A DNA stretch of 62,182 nt from Meiothermus sp. (GTDB lineage: Bacteria > Deinococcota > Deinococci > Deinococcales > Thermaceae), in the NCBI RefSeq assembly GCF_025056915.1, contig NZ_JANWVH010000005.1:1-62182 (forward strand), read 5' to 3'. Positions 16,208-24,403 of this stretch are shown here, in pieces (within the stretch, counting starts at the first letter, position 1; every line of letters begins with the position of its first letter). Position numbers and translations under genes: made by a program. The notes under the pieces are model-generated. The model searched no databases and was not told the DNA's origin. It was given only the letters and a program-made list of their open reading frames with translations.

Positions 16208-16762
16208 CTATTTGGACAAGTCCACATTCCGAGCCAGAAGCCGCTCGATGAACTCGAGACTGGCCTTGGCCATCTCCTCTCGCCACAAAACCGAGACCAG
16301 ATGGACCCCCTCGGCGCCTGGTTGGTGGCGCAGGTTTTCCAGGATTTGGGCAAACACACCCTTTTGAGCCTTCAGCAGCGGGGCCAGGTCGAGTCCCAGC
16401 CGAATCAAAAAGGCGATTTTGAGCCGCAGGTCGGAGCGACCATACCGCAACTGCGCCACAGGCGTGTTTAGCCAGCGCAGCGCCAGCGCCCGGCCACCGG
16501 AGGTAGCGGTAAACAGGGTTCGGGGCGGCCCCGCATCGCCCTCTTCCTGCCGCAAGGCCTCAATGAGCCCCCTGGCCTCCAGGTGCTCCAGCGCCCGATA
16601 GACCTGGGTGCGCTGGATGCGCCAGATCTCCCCCAGTTCCCCTTCAGGCGCAAACAGCGCGGCAATTCGAAACCCGTGCGAAGGCTGCTCGAGCAAAGCC
16701 GCCAGAACGGCCCAATCGGTGGTGGAAAGCTTGGGAATGGCTGCCTCGCCCATCACCCTCAC
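16208..16762 (-). CDS. PadR-family transcriptional regulator
   Basis: A protein of 181-184 residues. The N-terminal winged helix-turn-helix (TTDWAVLAALLEQPSHGFRIAALF, then IQRTQVYRALEHLEARGLIEA) is PadR-like, and the C-terminal half is the helical dimerisation region common in that family. The start may be the GTG at 16762 or the ATG at 16753, which has GAGG directly upstream. Only 46 bases separate its stop from modA, and these contain a palindrome, so it may control molybdate uptake in place of ModE and could be part of the same transcript. Confidence 0.8.
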   Translation of the reverse strand: MRVMGEAAIPKLSTTDWAVLAALLEQPSHGFRIAALFAPEGELGEIWRIQRTQVYRALEHLEARGLIEALRQEEGDAGPPRTLFTATSGGRALALRWLNTPVAQLRYGRSDLRLKIAFLIRLGLDLAPLLKAQKGVFAQILENLRHQPGAEGVHLVSVLWREEMAKASLEFIERLLARNVDLSK

Positions 16763-16778
16763 AGCCTAACAAAAAGTG

Positions 16779-16838
16779 AGAGCGCTCTTCCCAGGCTATG
16801 AGCCTCTCCACTTCGATAAAAGCCTGGTAGCCGCCTGC
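16779..16838 (+). repeat. Fragment of MITE-like element, left end
   Basis: It starts with AGAGCGCTCTTC and continues with a diverged ATGAGCC, ACTTCGATAAAAGCCTGG series that follows the left half of the elements at 49035 and 61805. The right end is missing, so this is a decayed or truncated copy. It lies directly upstream of the PadR-type gene. Confidence 0.6.
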
Positions 16839-16947
16839 ATAGGGAGCCGCACCAGTACTGAGCGGGATAAGCACTGGCGAATTCAGGTTTCTAGCTTCTT
16901 GAAGAGGTTGGCCATGCCTTACGTCCTTGCTTGAATACTCCAGGGGT

Positions 16948-17051
16948 GTGAAAGCAGGGTTCAGAGGTAGAAGGCAGGTGTTGGAGACCCACCACCTGCC
17001 CCCGGGCCCCCACTCCCGTCTTGTGTATCCAGGGAGGTTACAGGTACGCCT
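16948..17051 (+). repeat. Second dispersed repeat family, copy A
   Basis: About 104 bases that align with 61704-61804: shared GGCAGGTGTTGGAGACC, CTTGTGT.TCC and terminal GTACGCCT blocks with diverged sequence between. GGCAGGTG and CACCTGCC form a hairpin in this copy. It is non-coding and lies between a MITE fragment and a cytochrome gene. Confidence 0.6.
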
Positions 17052-17090
17052 GAGGTTGGTATTTGGATGTGCCCGAGTCTTGTTTCCCGG

Positions 17091-17531
17091 CTATTTCAGT
17101 CCGAGTGCCTTACGGGCTGCATTCACCTGGGCTGCTGTAAGGGTCTTGGCGCGTTGCGCCTTCACCTCGGCGGCAGTGAAGGGCTGCTGACCAGCGGGAA
17201 ATTTGTTGCCCCACTGGGTCGAGATGTGGTTGAGCAAAGCTGCAATTTCGGCATCGCTGAGCTGGCGGTACCCCGGCATGACCCCGTTGTATTTGGCTCC
17301 CTTGACGGTAATCTCGCCGCTCATGCCCCAGAGCAATAGCTGGATCAGCCAGGCCCGGCCCCCTTTGGCGGCTAGAATGTCGGGCACATGCCCGGCCAGC
17401 GGGGGAAAAACCCCCGGTATGCCTGCACCCGTGGGCTGGTGGCACCCCTGGCATTGCTGGTACAGGGTGGGGCCGCTTTGCGCGAAGGCGGCAGTCAACA
17501 TCAGAGCGAGCGCCACAAAAAGATGCTTCAT
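17091..17531 (-). CDS. Class I cytochrome c
   Basis: A 146-residue periplasmic monohaem cytochrome c. The signal peptide is MKHLFVALALMLTAAFAQS; the haem site is CQGCH, and the distal Met is probably in GVMPGYRQL. A short KFPAGQQPFTAAEVKAQ tail follows. The ATG at 17531 has GGAGG nearby. It is a paralogue of the gene immediately upstream (34 bases apart), with the same domain plan, so the pair probably forms one unit. The partner oxidase or dehydrogenase is not in view. Confidence 0.88.
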   Translation of the reverse strand: MKHLFVALALMLTAAFAQSGPTLYQQCQGCHQPTGAGIPGVFPPLAGHVPDILAAKGGRAWLIQLLLWGMSGEITVKGAKYNGVMPGYRQLSDAEIAALLNHISTQWGNKFPAGQQPFTAAEVKAQRAKTLTAAQVNAARKALGLK

Positions 17532-17565
17532 GTGGTACCTCCACCAAGGATTGTACGCCAATGGC

Positions 17566-18018
17566 CTACGGGACGTTTATACGTGCGCGGTTGGTGCCAA
17601 CTTGCTGGGGGGTTGGACGATTGCCCACACTGCGGGCGTTGGTCACCTCGGCTGGCGTGATGGGCCGGTGGTCACGGGGCAACAGCTTGTCGTTGCCCCA
17701 GGCATTGAGGATGTGATTCAGGACGGCCGCAATCTGCTCGTCGGTCAGTTGCCCGAAAGCCGGCATGACCCCGTTGTAGGTATTCCCCTTGACCCGAACC
17801 GGGCCTTGCATCCCATAAAGCAAGGCGTTGATCAGGTGCGTGCGGCCCTCGGGGGTTTTGATCAGCTCGGTGGTGTGGGCGGCCAGGGGCGGGAAGGCGC
17901 CCACCCGTCCCTGACCATTCTCACCGTGGCAAAAGGCGCAGTTCTGCTGGTAGAGCTGGGGCCCGGTTTGGGCCAGCGCCAGGCTAAAAAGGGTCAGGAA
18001 GCCCAGGAGTGTTCTCAC
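17566..18018 (-). CDS. Class I cytochrome c
   Basis: A 150-residue periplasmic cytochrome c with signal peptide (TLLGFLTLFSLALAQ), the haem motif CAFCH and the axial Met in GVMPAFGQLTDEQIAAVLNH. It is similar in layout to the following cytochrome, including the IT..EV C-terminal element. The GTG start at 18018 lies six bases after TATACT, implying a leaderless message. The two genes probably arose by duplication and serve one electron-transfer chain; the partners are unknown. Confidence 0.88.
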   Translation of the reverse strand: MRTLLGFLTLFSLALAQTGPQLYQQNCAFCHGENGQGRVGAFPPLAAHTTELIKTPEGRTHLINALLYGMQGPVRVKGNTYNGVMPAFGQLTDEQIAAVLNHILNAWGNDKLLPRDHRPITPAEVTNARSVGNRPTPQQVGTNRARINVP

Positions 18019-18024
18019 GACTCG

Positions 18025-18030
18025 AGTATA
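18025..18030 (-). promoter_or_regulatory. -10 box (TATACT) of cytochrome pair, leaderless
   Basis: TATACT on the minus strand ends six bases before the GTG start at 18018. The spacing matches other leaderless starts in this window. A matching -35 is not obvious. Confidence 0.55.
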
Positions 18031-18193
18031 GCCCTGCCCCTCCCAGCGAAAGTAAGATTTCGCCGGAAAAGAGCGTTGGTTAACGCTTTCTAAAATTCCG
18101 GACGAAATCAGGCCGCACCGAACGCCAGGTGCAACGCCGTCCGGCACGGTGTAACGGGTACTCCAGGAAGCCTCTGGTTGGAAAAACGTGGCC

Positions 18194-19219
18194 CTAGCGC
18201 GACTTCACCTCTGACCAGACTTTGTTGTACGCATCGGCCTGGTCGCCCAGGTCGGCAAGCAGCTCGAGGCGGGCTCGTTTTTCTTCGGTTGGATAGATGA
18301 GCGGGTTGTCCTTTTCCTCGATGCGGTCCATGGCTGCGGCCACTGGGGTGGCATAGCCAATCGAGTTGGACACTTGCGCTGCAATCTCGGGCTCGAGCAA
18401 AAAGTTGATGAACCGGTAGGCCAGCTCTTGGTTGGGGCTTTTCTTGAGAATCACCAGGTTGTCGGTCCAGAGCGTGGCCCCTTCCACCGGTATCACATAC
18501 TTGAGCTTGGGGTTCTCGGGCTGCGCCGCCAGGATATCGCCCGAATAAGCAGGCCCCACCGCAATATCCCCCGAAATCAAGCGGTCTCGGATGCTGGTGC
18601 CCCCCGCAAACCCCAGGGAGCGGCGCTTGGCCTCCAGCAACAGCGCCTGCACCTCGGCCAGCTTGGCCGCATCGGTGGTGTTGACCGACTCGCCCTTAAA
18701 CTTGAGCGCAGCCCCCATCATCTCGCGCATCTCGTCGAGCAGCAAAAACCGCCCCACCTGCTTCTGGGGGTCAAAGAGCACCGCCCAGCTCTCCACCGGC
18801 CCGCTGACCAGGTCCTCCCGGTAGGCCAGCCCGGTGGTGCCCCACTGGTACACCACGCTGTACTTGCCGCCCGGGTCAAAGGCGGGGTCGGCGAACTGTG
18901 GGTCAAGGTTCTTCAGGTTGGGAATTTGGGTCTTGTCCAGCTCTTGCAGGCTGCCAGCCCGGGCCAGTGAGCCTACGGTGTAGTCGGGGGTGATGAGCAG
19001 GTCAAATTCGCTGTCACCCCCCGCCTGTAGCTTCGAAAGCATGGCCTCGGGGGAGTCGTAGGTGTCCTCCACCACCTTAATGCCCTCGCGCTTTTCAAAC
19101 TCTTCCAGCACCTCGCGGGGCATATAGTCCGACCAGTTCAAAAGCCGAAGCTCCTTTTTCTGCTGGCCACAGCCCGCAACCAGCAACACCAGCAAAGCTA
19201 TCAACCAAACTCTGTGCAC
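18194..19219 (-). CDS. potD: Spermidine/putrescine-binding lipoprotein PotD
   Basis: A 341-residue solute-binding protein for polyamine uptake. The start GTG (19219) follows GGAGGTGG. The lipoprotein signal ends in LVAGC, so the protein is probably lipid-anchored rather than freely periplasmic. Family features are LRLLNWSDYMPREVLEEFE, DTYDSPEAMLSKLQAG and TTGLAYREDLV. It is the last gene of potABCD, 34 bases after potC. Thermophiles use unusual long or branched polyamines, so the real ligand may differ from spermidine. Confidence 0.9.
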   Translation of the reverse strand: MHRVWLIALLVLLVAGCGQQKKELRLLNWSDYMPREVLEEFEKREGIKVVEDTYDSPEAMLSKLQAGGDSEFDLLITPDYTVGSLARAGSLQELDKTQIPNLKNLDPQFADPAFDPGGKYSVVYQWGTTGLAYREDLVSGPVESWAVLFDPQKQVGRFLLLDEMREMMGAALKFKGESVNTTDAAKLAEVQALLLEAKRRSLGFAGGTSIRDRLISGDIAVGPAYSGDILAAQPENPKLKYVIPVEGATLWTDNLVILKKSPNQELAYRFINFLLEPEIAAQVSNSIGYATPVAAAMDRIEEKDNPLIYPTEEKRARLELLADLGDQADAYNKVWSEVKSR

Positions 19220-19253
19220 TCGCCACCTCCCCTGTCCGGCCCTGGTGCAAGGC

Positions 19254-20033
19254 TCAGGCCCGTTTTCTCCAGAACAGTGTCCCAAGAAGCAGAACCAAAA
19301 TTGTAATCCCCACCATCAAGGTGGAGAGGGCATGGATCTCGGGGCTAACCCCCAACTTGACCGAGGAATAGATGTAGAGCGGCAGGGTGGTCGAGCCGGG
19401 CCCAGCCGTGAAAAAGGTCACCACAAAGTCGTCCAGGGAAAGGCTAAAGGCCAGCAGGGCCCCCGAGACCACCCCCGGCATAATCAGGGGCAGCGTCACC
19501 TCGCGGAAGGTCAGCCAAGGGGTCGCGCCCAGGTCTTTGGCGGCTTCTTCCAGGGTCGGGTCGAGCAGCATCAGCCGGGCCCGAACCACCAGGGTCACGT
19601 AGGCAATCTGAAAGCTGATGTGGGCCAGGATGATGGTAAAGAGCGAGAGCCTAGGCCAGCCAATCGCATCCCGCACCACATCAAACAACAGCAGCAGCGA
19701 GATGCCCATCACCACATCCGGCACCACCACCGGCACATACAGCAAGTAGCGCAGAGCGCTTTGCAAGCGGAACTGGTAGCGCACCAGCCCCACCGCCAGA
19801 AGGGTGCCCAGAATGGTAGAAACTATCGTGGAAACCACGGCCACAATCAGGGTGTTGGTGAGGTACTCCAGAATTCGCTCGTTGCTGAAAAGCCGAATAT
19901 ACCAATCGAAGGTCAGGCCGGTGAAGCGCACCCCAAAGCGGCTTTTGTTGAAGGAGAGCGCCACAATCACCACAATCGGCAGGTACAAAAAGGCGAACAC
20001 CAGCCAGGCGTGAATAGAGAGCAGGCGCTTCAT
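19254..20033 (-). CDS. potC: Polyamine ABC transporter permease PotC
   Basis: A 259-residue permease with six membrane helices and the cytoplasmic coupling loop LDPTLEEAAKDLGATPWLTF. The SLSLDDFVVTFFTAGPGSTT motif is characteristic of PotC. AGGAGG precedes the ATG. It pairs with PotB as the transmembrane channel of PotABCD. The 103-base gap after potB is the largest within the operon. Confidence 0.92.
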   Translation of the reverse strand: MKRLLSIHAWLVFAFLYLPIVVIVALSFNKSRFGVRFTGLTFDWYIRLFSNERILEYLTNTLIVAVVSTIVSTILGTLLAVGLVRYQFRLQSALRYLLYVPVVVPDVVMGISLLLLFDVVRDAIGWPRLSLFTIILAHISFQIAYVTLVVRARLMLLDPTLEEAAKDLGATPWLTFREVTLPLIMPGVVSGALLAFSLSLDDFVVTFFTAGPGSTTLPLYIYSSVKLGVSPEIHALSTLMVGITILVLLLGTLFWRKRA

Positions 20034-20136
20034 GCCGACCTCCTACGCGCACGTGACTGCGAGAAAGTCCATCGCTCGGAGCAGAGCGCCCCACCCACGG
20101 GAAGGGCTTTTGGCCTTTGGCATCCGACGCTGGGCC

Positions 20137-21000
20137 TCATACCAGTTTGTCCAGCCCCCTCTCCCCCTGGGTACGGGCATAGAGCCACAGGCCCAGCAAA
20201 ACCATGGCCATCAGCACCATGCTGGCCGCGCTGCCAAAGGCCCAGTTCTGCGCCGAGCCGAACTGGAGCTGGATCAGGTTGCCAATGAGCGTGACCTTGC
20301 CCCCGCCCAGCAAATCGGCAATCACAAAAGTACCCACTGCCGGGATAAAAACCAGCAAAAAGCCCGCAAAAAGCCCCGGCACCGTTTGGGGAAAGATGGC
20401 CTCCCAGAAGGCCCGGATGGGCCGGGCCCCTAAGTCGTAGGCGGCCTCGAGCTGGCTCCAGTCAATCCGCTCCACAGCGGCATACAGCGGCAGCACAAAA
20501 AAAGGCAGGTAGGTATAGACCGTGGCCACATACACCGCCAGCGTGGAGGGCAGCAGCTCGGCGGGCGGGAGGCCAAAGGCGGTGATCAGGCCGTTCAGCA
20601 GACCCTCCTTCTGAAACACCACAATCCAGGCATACACCCGAATCAGGAAGTTGGTGAAGAAGGGAATCACCACCAGCAGCAGCAACACTTCTTTGTGACG
20701 GCTCTGGGCGATGTAAAAGGCCAGTGGGTACCCCAGCAGCATGATGAAAACTGTAGACCAGAAGCCAATCCACAGGCTGCGCCCGATAATCTCCACAAAA
20801 AGCGGATCGGAGAAGAAGCGCAGGTAGTTGTGCAGGCCCAGTGGCGGCACCAGCTGGCCCAGGCTGCCCCGGCTCATCAGCGAGGCCACCAGCATAATGA
20901 GGGTAGGAATCAGGACAAACAGGCCCAGCCACAGCGCCCCCGGCCCGACCGTCAGGAGCATCTGACGCAGGCGCTCCCAGGGGGTTGCGGCCTCACGCAT
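20137..21000 (-). CDS. potB: Polyamine ABC transporter permease PotB
   Basis: A 287-residue permease with six predicted helices. The conserved coupling loop is WSQLEAAYDLGARPIRAFWE, and the PAVGTFVIADLLGGGKV stretch is typical of PotB. The ATG overlaps the potA stop by eight bases, implying translational coupling. It forms the channel with PotC. Confidence 0.92.
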   Translation of the reverse strand: MREAATPWERLRQMLLTVGPGALWLGLFVLIPTLIMLVASLMSRGSLGQLVPPLGLHNYLRFFSDPLFVEIIGRSLWIGFWSTVFIMLLGYPLAFYIAQSRHKEVLLLLVVIPFFTNFLIRVYAWIVVFQKEGLLNGLITAFGLPPAELLPSTLAVYVATVYTYLPFFVLPLYAAVERIDWSQLEAAYDLGARPIRAFWEAIFPQTVPGLFAGFLLVFIPAVGTFVIADLLGGGKVTLIGNLIQLQFGSAQNWAFGSAASMVLMAMVLLGLWLYARTQGERGLDKLV

Positions 21001-22135
21001 AGGGGTTGCTCCCTTCCAGGCCGCCCTGGATCACCACCAGTTTTTCCGGGGTGAGGGCCACCCAGACCTCCTCCTCGTAGGTGAACTCCTCGTGGCCGGG
21101 CTCCTGGATGTCCTGGTTGAGGGTGTCGCACATCAGCCGCTGGCCGTCCACCCGCAGCACATACTGGTTCTCCGAGCCGGTGTAGATGATGTCGTCCACC
21201 GTGGCCCTAAACACGTTGGGCAGGCTCGGCTTCTCCCGGAAAAGCCGGATTTTTTCGGGCCGGATGGAGAGCAGCACCTGCTGGCCCGGGGTGAGGGCGT
21301 CCTCGTCGTCCAGCACAAACTCGCCGATGGGGGTGCGCACCCGGCGCGGCTCCAGGGCCTGGGCCGGAATCAGGTTGGAGTCGCCGATGAAGCGGGCCAC
21401 AAAAGCGGTTTTCGGAAGCTCGTAGATTTCCTCGGTGGGGCCTAGCTGCTCGATGCGGCCCTTGTTCATCACGGCGATGCGGTCGGACATCACCAGGGCC
21501 TCTTCCTGGTCGTGGGTGACGAAGATGAAGGTGATACCCAGCCGTTCTTGCAGGTTCATCAGGTCTACCCGCAGTTCCTGGCGCAGCTTGAGGTCGAGGG
21601 CCGATAAGGGCTCGTCGAGCAGCAGCACCTCCGGTTCGTTGACCAGGGCCCGGGCCAGGGCAATGCGCTGGCGCTGCCCGCCGGACATCTGGTCGGTGCG
21701 GCGCTTCTCATAGCCCGGCAGGTTGATGAGTTCCAAAGCCCACTGCACCCGCCGGGCAATTTCATCCTTGGGCATTTTTTTCATGCGCAGACCGAAGGCG
21801 ATGTTTTGCTCCACGGTCATGTGGGGGAAAAGCGCGTAGTTTTGGAAAACGGTGTTGACCGGGCGCAGGTAGGGGGGCACTCCGGTCATGTCTTTGCCCC
21901 CAATGATGACCCGGCCCTCGTCGGGGGTGTCGAAGCCCGCAATCATGCGCAGCAGGGTGGTTTTGCCACAACCTGAAGGCCCCAGCAGGCTAAAAAACTC
22001 GCCGTCCCGAATCTCCAGGCTCACGTTGTCCACCGCTTTTTGTTCCCCGAAGCGCTTGGTGATGCCCTCGAGGCGCACGGCCACATTTTCGCCCAGTTTT
22101 CGGTCGCGGCGGCTGCGAAACAGGGTGGGTTCCAC
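20993..22135 (-). CDS. potA: Polyamine ABC transporter ATPase PotA
   Basis: A 380-residue ATPase. The Walker A is GPSGCGKTTL, the signature MSGGQRQRIALARAL, the Walker B LLLDEPLSALD, and a C-terminal TOBE-type regulatory domain follows (LLSIRPEKIRLF). The frame stays open upstream through the tRNA gene, but the GTG at 22135 is the likely start because a complete promoter ends seven bases before it. The length equals E. coli PotA within two residues. It is first in the potABCD operon. Confidence 0.92.
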   Translation of the reverse strand: MEPTLFRSRRDRKLGENVAVRLEGITKRFGEQKAVDNVSLEIRDGEFFSLLGPSGCGKTTLLRMIAGFDTPDEGRVIIGGKDMTGVPPYLRPVNTVFQNYALFPHMTVEQNIAFGLRMKKMPKDEIARRVQWALELINLPGYEKRRTDQMSGGQRQRIALARALVNEPEVLLLDEPLSALDLKLRQELRVDLMNLQERLGITFIFVTHDQEEALVMSDRIAVMNKGRIEQLGPTEEIYELPKTAFVARFIGDSNLIPAQALEPRRVRTPIGEFVLDDEDALTPGQQVLLSIRPEKIRLFREKPSLPNVFRATVDDIIYTGSENQYVLRVDGQRLMCDTLNQDIQEPGHEEFTYEEEVWVALTPEKLVVIQGGLEGSNPYA

Positions 22136-22142
22136 AGGGCAG

Positions 22143-22171
22143 AGTTTACGCGTTGCCTGGCCTGTGAGCAA
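22143..22171 (-). promoter_or_regulatory. Promoter of potABCD (leaderless)
   Basis: On the minus strand, TTGCTC (22166-22171) is 17 bases from TAAACT (22143-22148), which ends seven bases before the potA GTG. It diverges from the tRNA-Leu promoter about 95 bases away. Confidence 0.65.
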
Positions 22172-22265
22172 CTTTTTGAAGCCTTCCGGAATGGGAAAAA
22201 TGCGGGCAGGGCTCGAGCCAGCCCGATACCCGCTCCCCAGATGGATGGCTGCCCGCCCATACCCC

Positions 22266-22294
22266 TTGACGAATAAAGCGGAACTGGCTAGTAT
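22266..22294 (+). promoter_or_regulatory. Promoter of tRNA-Leu
   Basis: TTGACG at 22266-22271 and TAGTAT at 22289-22294 have the optimal 17-base spacer. The tRNA begins 15 bases after the -10, so there is only a very short 5' leader. Confidence 0.8.
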
Positions 22295-22308
22295 TCTTTT
22301 TGCCCTGA

Positions 22309-22395
22309 GCCGGGATGGCGGAATTGGTAGACGCACATGATTCAGGGTCATGCGCCCGCAAGGGTGTGCAGGTTCAAGTCCTGTTCCCGGCACCA
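22309..22395 (+). tRNA. tRNA-Leu (anticodon CAG)
   Basis: An 87-base cloverleaf with encoded CCA. The acceptor stem GCCGGGA pairs with TCCCGGC. The anticodon stem CATGA/TCATG encloses loop TTCAGGG with anticodon CAG. A long variable arm (CGCCCGCAAGGGTG) is typical of class II tRNA-Leu. The T arm is GCAGG-TTCAAGT-CCTG type. A strong promoter precedes and a terminator follows it. Confidence 0.95.
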
Positions 22396-22398
22396 AGC

Positions 22399-22424
22399 AG
22401 CCCCTCGAACCCGAGGGGCTTTTG
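22399..22424 (+). terminator. Rho-independent terminator after tRNA-Leu
   Basis: A nine-base stem AGCCCCTCG / CGAGGGGCT with a four-base loop is followed by TTTTG, beginning four bases after the tRNA CCA end. Confidence 0.85.
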
Positions 22425-22529
22425 CATTGATCCGCCACCGGCGCAAGGCCTGGAGGGCTTGGCAAAAACCAAGCGAAAAGCGGCTGGGTCAAACCGGCAG
22501 CCGAAAAAAGCCATCGCAACCCGGCTCAC

Positions 22530-22558
22530 TTTACCCTCTCATCAAACAGTGATATAAA
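22530..22558 (+). promoter_or_regulatory. Promoter of rimP-nusA operon
   Basis: TTTACC at 22530-22535 and TATAAA at 22553-22558 have a 17-base spacer. The start of transcription would be near 22565, giving a leader of about 70 bases before rimP. Confidence 0.65.
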
Positions 22559-22575
22559 GTTTGGTGATAGGAACT

Positions 22576-22620
22576 CCCAAGATCCGGGGGTGGGTTGCAA
22601 ACCCACCCTTCTTTCTTGGG
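22576..22620 (+). promoter_or_regulatory. Nested hairpin in the rimP leader
   Basis: Inner stem GGGTGGGTT (22588-22596) pairs with AACCCACCC (22600-22608) across a GCA loop and is followed by TTCTTTCTT. An outer stem CCCAAGA (22576-22582) pairs with TCTTGGG (22614-22620), immediately before the GGAGGAGG ribosome binding site of rimP. It could act as an attenuator or control translation start. This is inferred from base pairing alone. Confidence 0.5.
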
Positions 22621-22634
22621 GAGGAGGTGATCCT

Positions 22635-23132
22635 GTGGAGCCGGATAATCCCCAACCCGAAGGGCCCGCCGCTGTGGGCAGCGGCCTCCCTCTGTGGGAT
22701 AAACTGGCCGAAAGCGTCCTGTCGCCCCTCGGCTACGACGTCCTCGAGGCCAGCCTCAAGGGCGGCAAGAGCCGGGTGTTGCTGGTGCGCCTCGAGCGCA
22801 AAGACGAGGCACCCATCACGGTCTCGGACCTGGAGCGGGCCAACCGCGCCCTGGGGGCCGAGCTCGATCGGCTCGAGGCCCTCTTGCCCGAGCGCTACTT
22901 GCTACAGGTGGAGTCGCCCGGCGCCGACCGCCCGCTTTTCACCGCCCGCCACTTCGAGCGCTTTGTGGGGCTGAAGGTCAGGGTGCGCAGTACCGACGGC
23001 AGCTTTACCGGACGGGTGGGGCCGGTTCGGGGCGATACGGTGGAGTTCGTGCTTGAAAAAGGCGAAATCCGCACCCTCAAACTTGGCACCTTCAAAGCCC
23101 AGCTGGCAGAGTGGCCGGATAAACCGAGATAA
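22635..23132 (+). CDS. rimP: Ribosome maturation factor RimP
   Basis: A 165-residue factor needed for maturation of the 30S subunit. The N-terminal half has the LGYDVLEASLKGGKSRVLLVRL alpha-beta start and SDLERANRALGAELD; LQVESPGADRPLF is the RimP signature (usual form VSSPGLDRPL). A short C-terminal SH3-like domain follows. The GTG start at 22635 follows GGGGAGGAGGTGAT, one of the strongest ribosome binding sites in the window. It is first in the rimP-nusA-ylxR-infB operon, a standard arrangement. Confidence 0.93.
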   Translation: MEPDNPQPEGPAAVGSGLPLWDKLAESVLSPLGYDVLEASLKGGKSRVLLVRLERKDEAPITVSDLERANRALGAELDRLEALLPERYLLQVESPGADRPLFTARHFERFVGLKVRVRSTDGSFTGRVGPVRGDTVEFVLEKGEIRTLKLGTFKAQLAEWPDKPR

Positions 23133-23205
23133 GGCGGCCAGGGCAGAGCATCCAGGCTCAAGCGCCGCCCCCAGAAACCCAGGCTTTATAAAGGAGGCAA
23201 ATTCA

Positions 23206-24390
23206 GTGAACAAAGATTTCGTAGACGCCCTTTCCCAGGTAGCCCACGAGCGCGGGGTCACCGCCGAAGAGCTCATCTCAAACTTCGAGGAGGCCCTGCG
23301 GCTGGCCTATCTGCGACAGAAGGGTTTTCGCCAGAAAGACGTGGAAGAAGAGGGCAAAGGCCCCATTGTGGAGGTTCACCTAGACACCCAGGAGGGCAGC
23401 CTCGAGGTGCTGGAAATCAAGCGCGTGGTCGAAACCGTTCAAGACCCCGACAAGGAGATAGACCTTGCCACCGCGCAAAAGTACGACCCCGAGGTGTCCA
23501 TCGGCGAGGAGATGGAGTTCCCGGTAGACCCGGAGGAATTCAGCCGCATCGCCGTGCAGATTGCCAAACAGGTGCTCACCCAGCGCCTCAAGGAAGCCGA
23601 GCGCACCCGTGTCCACAACGAGTACAAAGACAAAGAAGGCGAGGTGGTAACCGGCAGTGTGGCCCGGGTGGACAACCGCGGCAACGTCTATGTGGAGCTG
23701 GGCCGGGGCGAAGCCCTGATGCCCCCCAAGGAGCAAATCCCCACCGAGCGGTATCACCCCGGTCAGCGCATCAAGGTCTACCTCAAGCAGGTGCAGCGCT
23801 CCTCCAAGGGCCCGAGCCTGGTGGTCTCCCGCGCCCACGAAGAGCTTCTGCGCTACCTCCTGCGCCAGGAAGTGCCCGAGATTGCCGAGGGCATCGTGGA
23901 GGTCAAGGCGGTGGCCCGCGAACCCGGTAGCCGCTCCAAGGTGGCGGTGATGAGCCATAACCCCAACGTGGACCCCATCGGGGCCTGCATCGGACACAAG
24001 GGTCAGCGCATCCAGGCCGTTTCCGCCGAGCTAGGCCGGGAGCGGGTGGACATCATCCAGTGGAGCGCCAACCCCAAAGAGTTCATCCGCAATGCGCTCT
24101 CCCCGGCCACGGTGGGGGAAATCGTGACCGAACCCGCCGCCACCGAGGATGGAAAGGGTCGCGCCACGGTGGTGGTGGCCAAGGATCAGCACTCCCTGGC
24201 CATCGGCAAGGCCGGTCAAAACGTGCGCCTGGCCTCCAAGCTGACCGGCTACGAGATTGACTTCGAGGAAGCGGAGGAAATCACCGACCTCGACGCAGCC
24301 ATGCTCAAAGCCGCCGAAAAAGAAGAGGGCACCAAGGTCTCGCAAGACGCCAAGAGCCGCTTCGAGAGCCTGTTCAAGGACGGTGAGTAG
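23206..24390 (+). CDS. nusA: Transcription termination/antitermination protein NusA
   Basis: A 394-residue NusA. The order is N-terminal RNA-polymerase-binding domain, S1 domain (EGEVVTGSVARVDNRGNVYVEL), then KH1 (SHNPNVDPIGACIGHKGQRI) and KH2 (VVVAKDQHSLAIGKAGQNVRLA). It lacks the C-terminal acidic repeats of E. coli NusA, as is usual outside proteobacteria. The GTG at 23206 has AAGGAGG at the right distance, so the longer in-frame extension is rejected. It lies between rimP and ylxR. Confidence 0.95.
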   Translation: MNKDFVDALSQVAHERGVTAEELISNFEEALRLAYLRQKGFRQKDVEEEGKGPIVEVHLDTQEGSLEVLEIKRVVETVQDPDKEIDLATAQKYDPEVSIGEEMEFPVDPEEFSRIAVQIAKQVLTQRLKEAERTRVHNEYKDKEGEVVTGSVARVDNRGNVYVELGRGEALMPPKEQIPTERYHPGQRIKVYLKQVQRSSKGPSLVVSRAHEELLRYLLRQEVPEIAEGIVEVKAVAREPGSRSKVAVMSHNPNVDPIGACIGHKGQRIQAVSAELGRERVDIIQWSANPKEFIRNALSPATVGEIVTEPAATEDGKGRATVVVAKDQHSLAIGKAGQNVRLASKLTGYEIDFEEAEEITDLDAAMLKAAEKEEGTKVSQDAKSRFESLFKDGE

Positions 24391-24403
24391 GTAGGAGGGT
24401 CGC

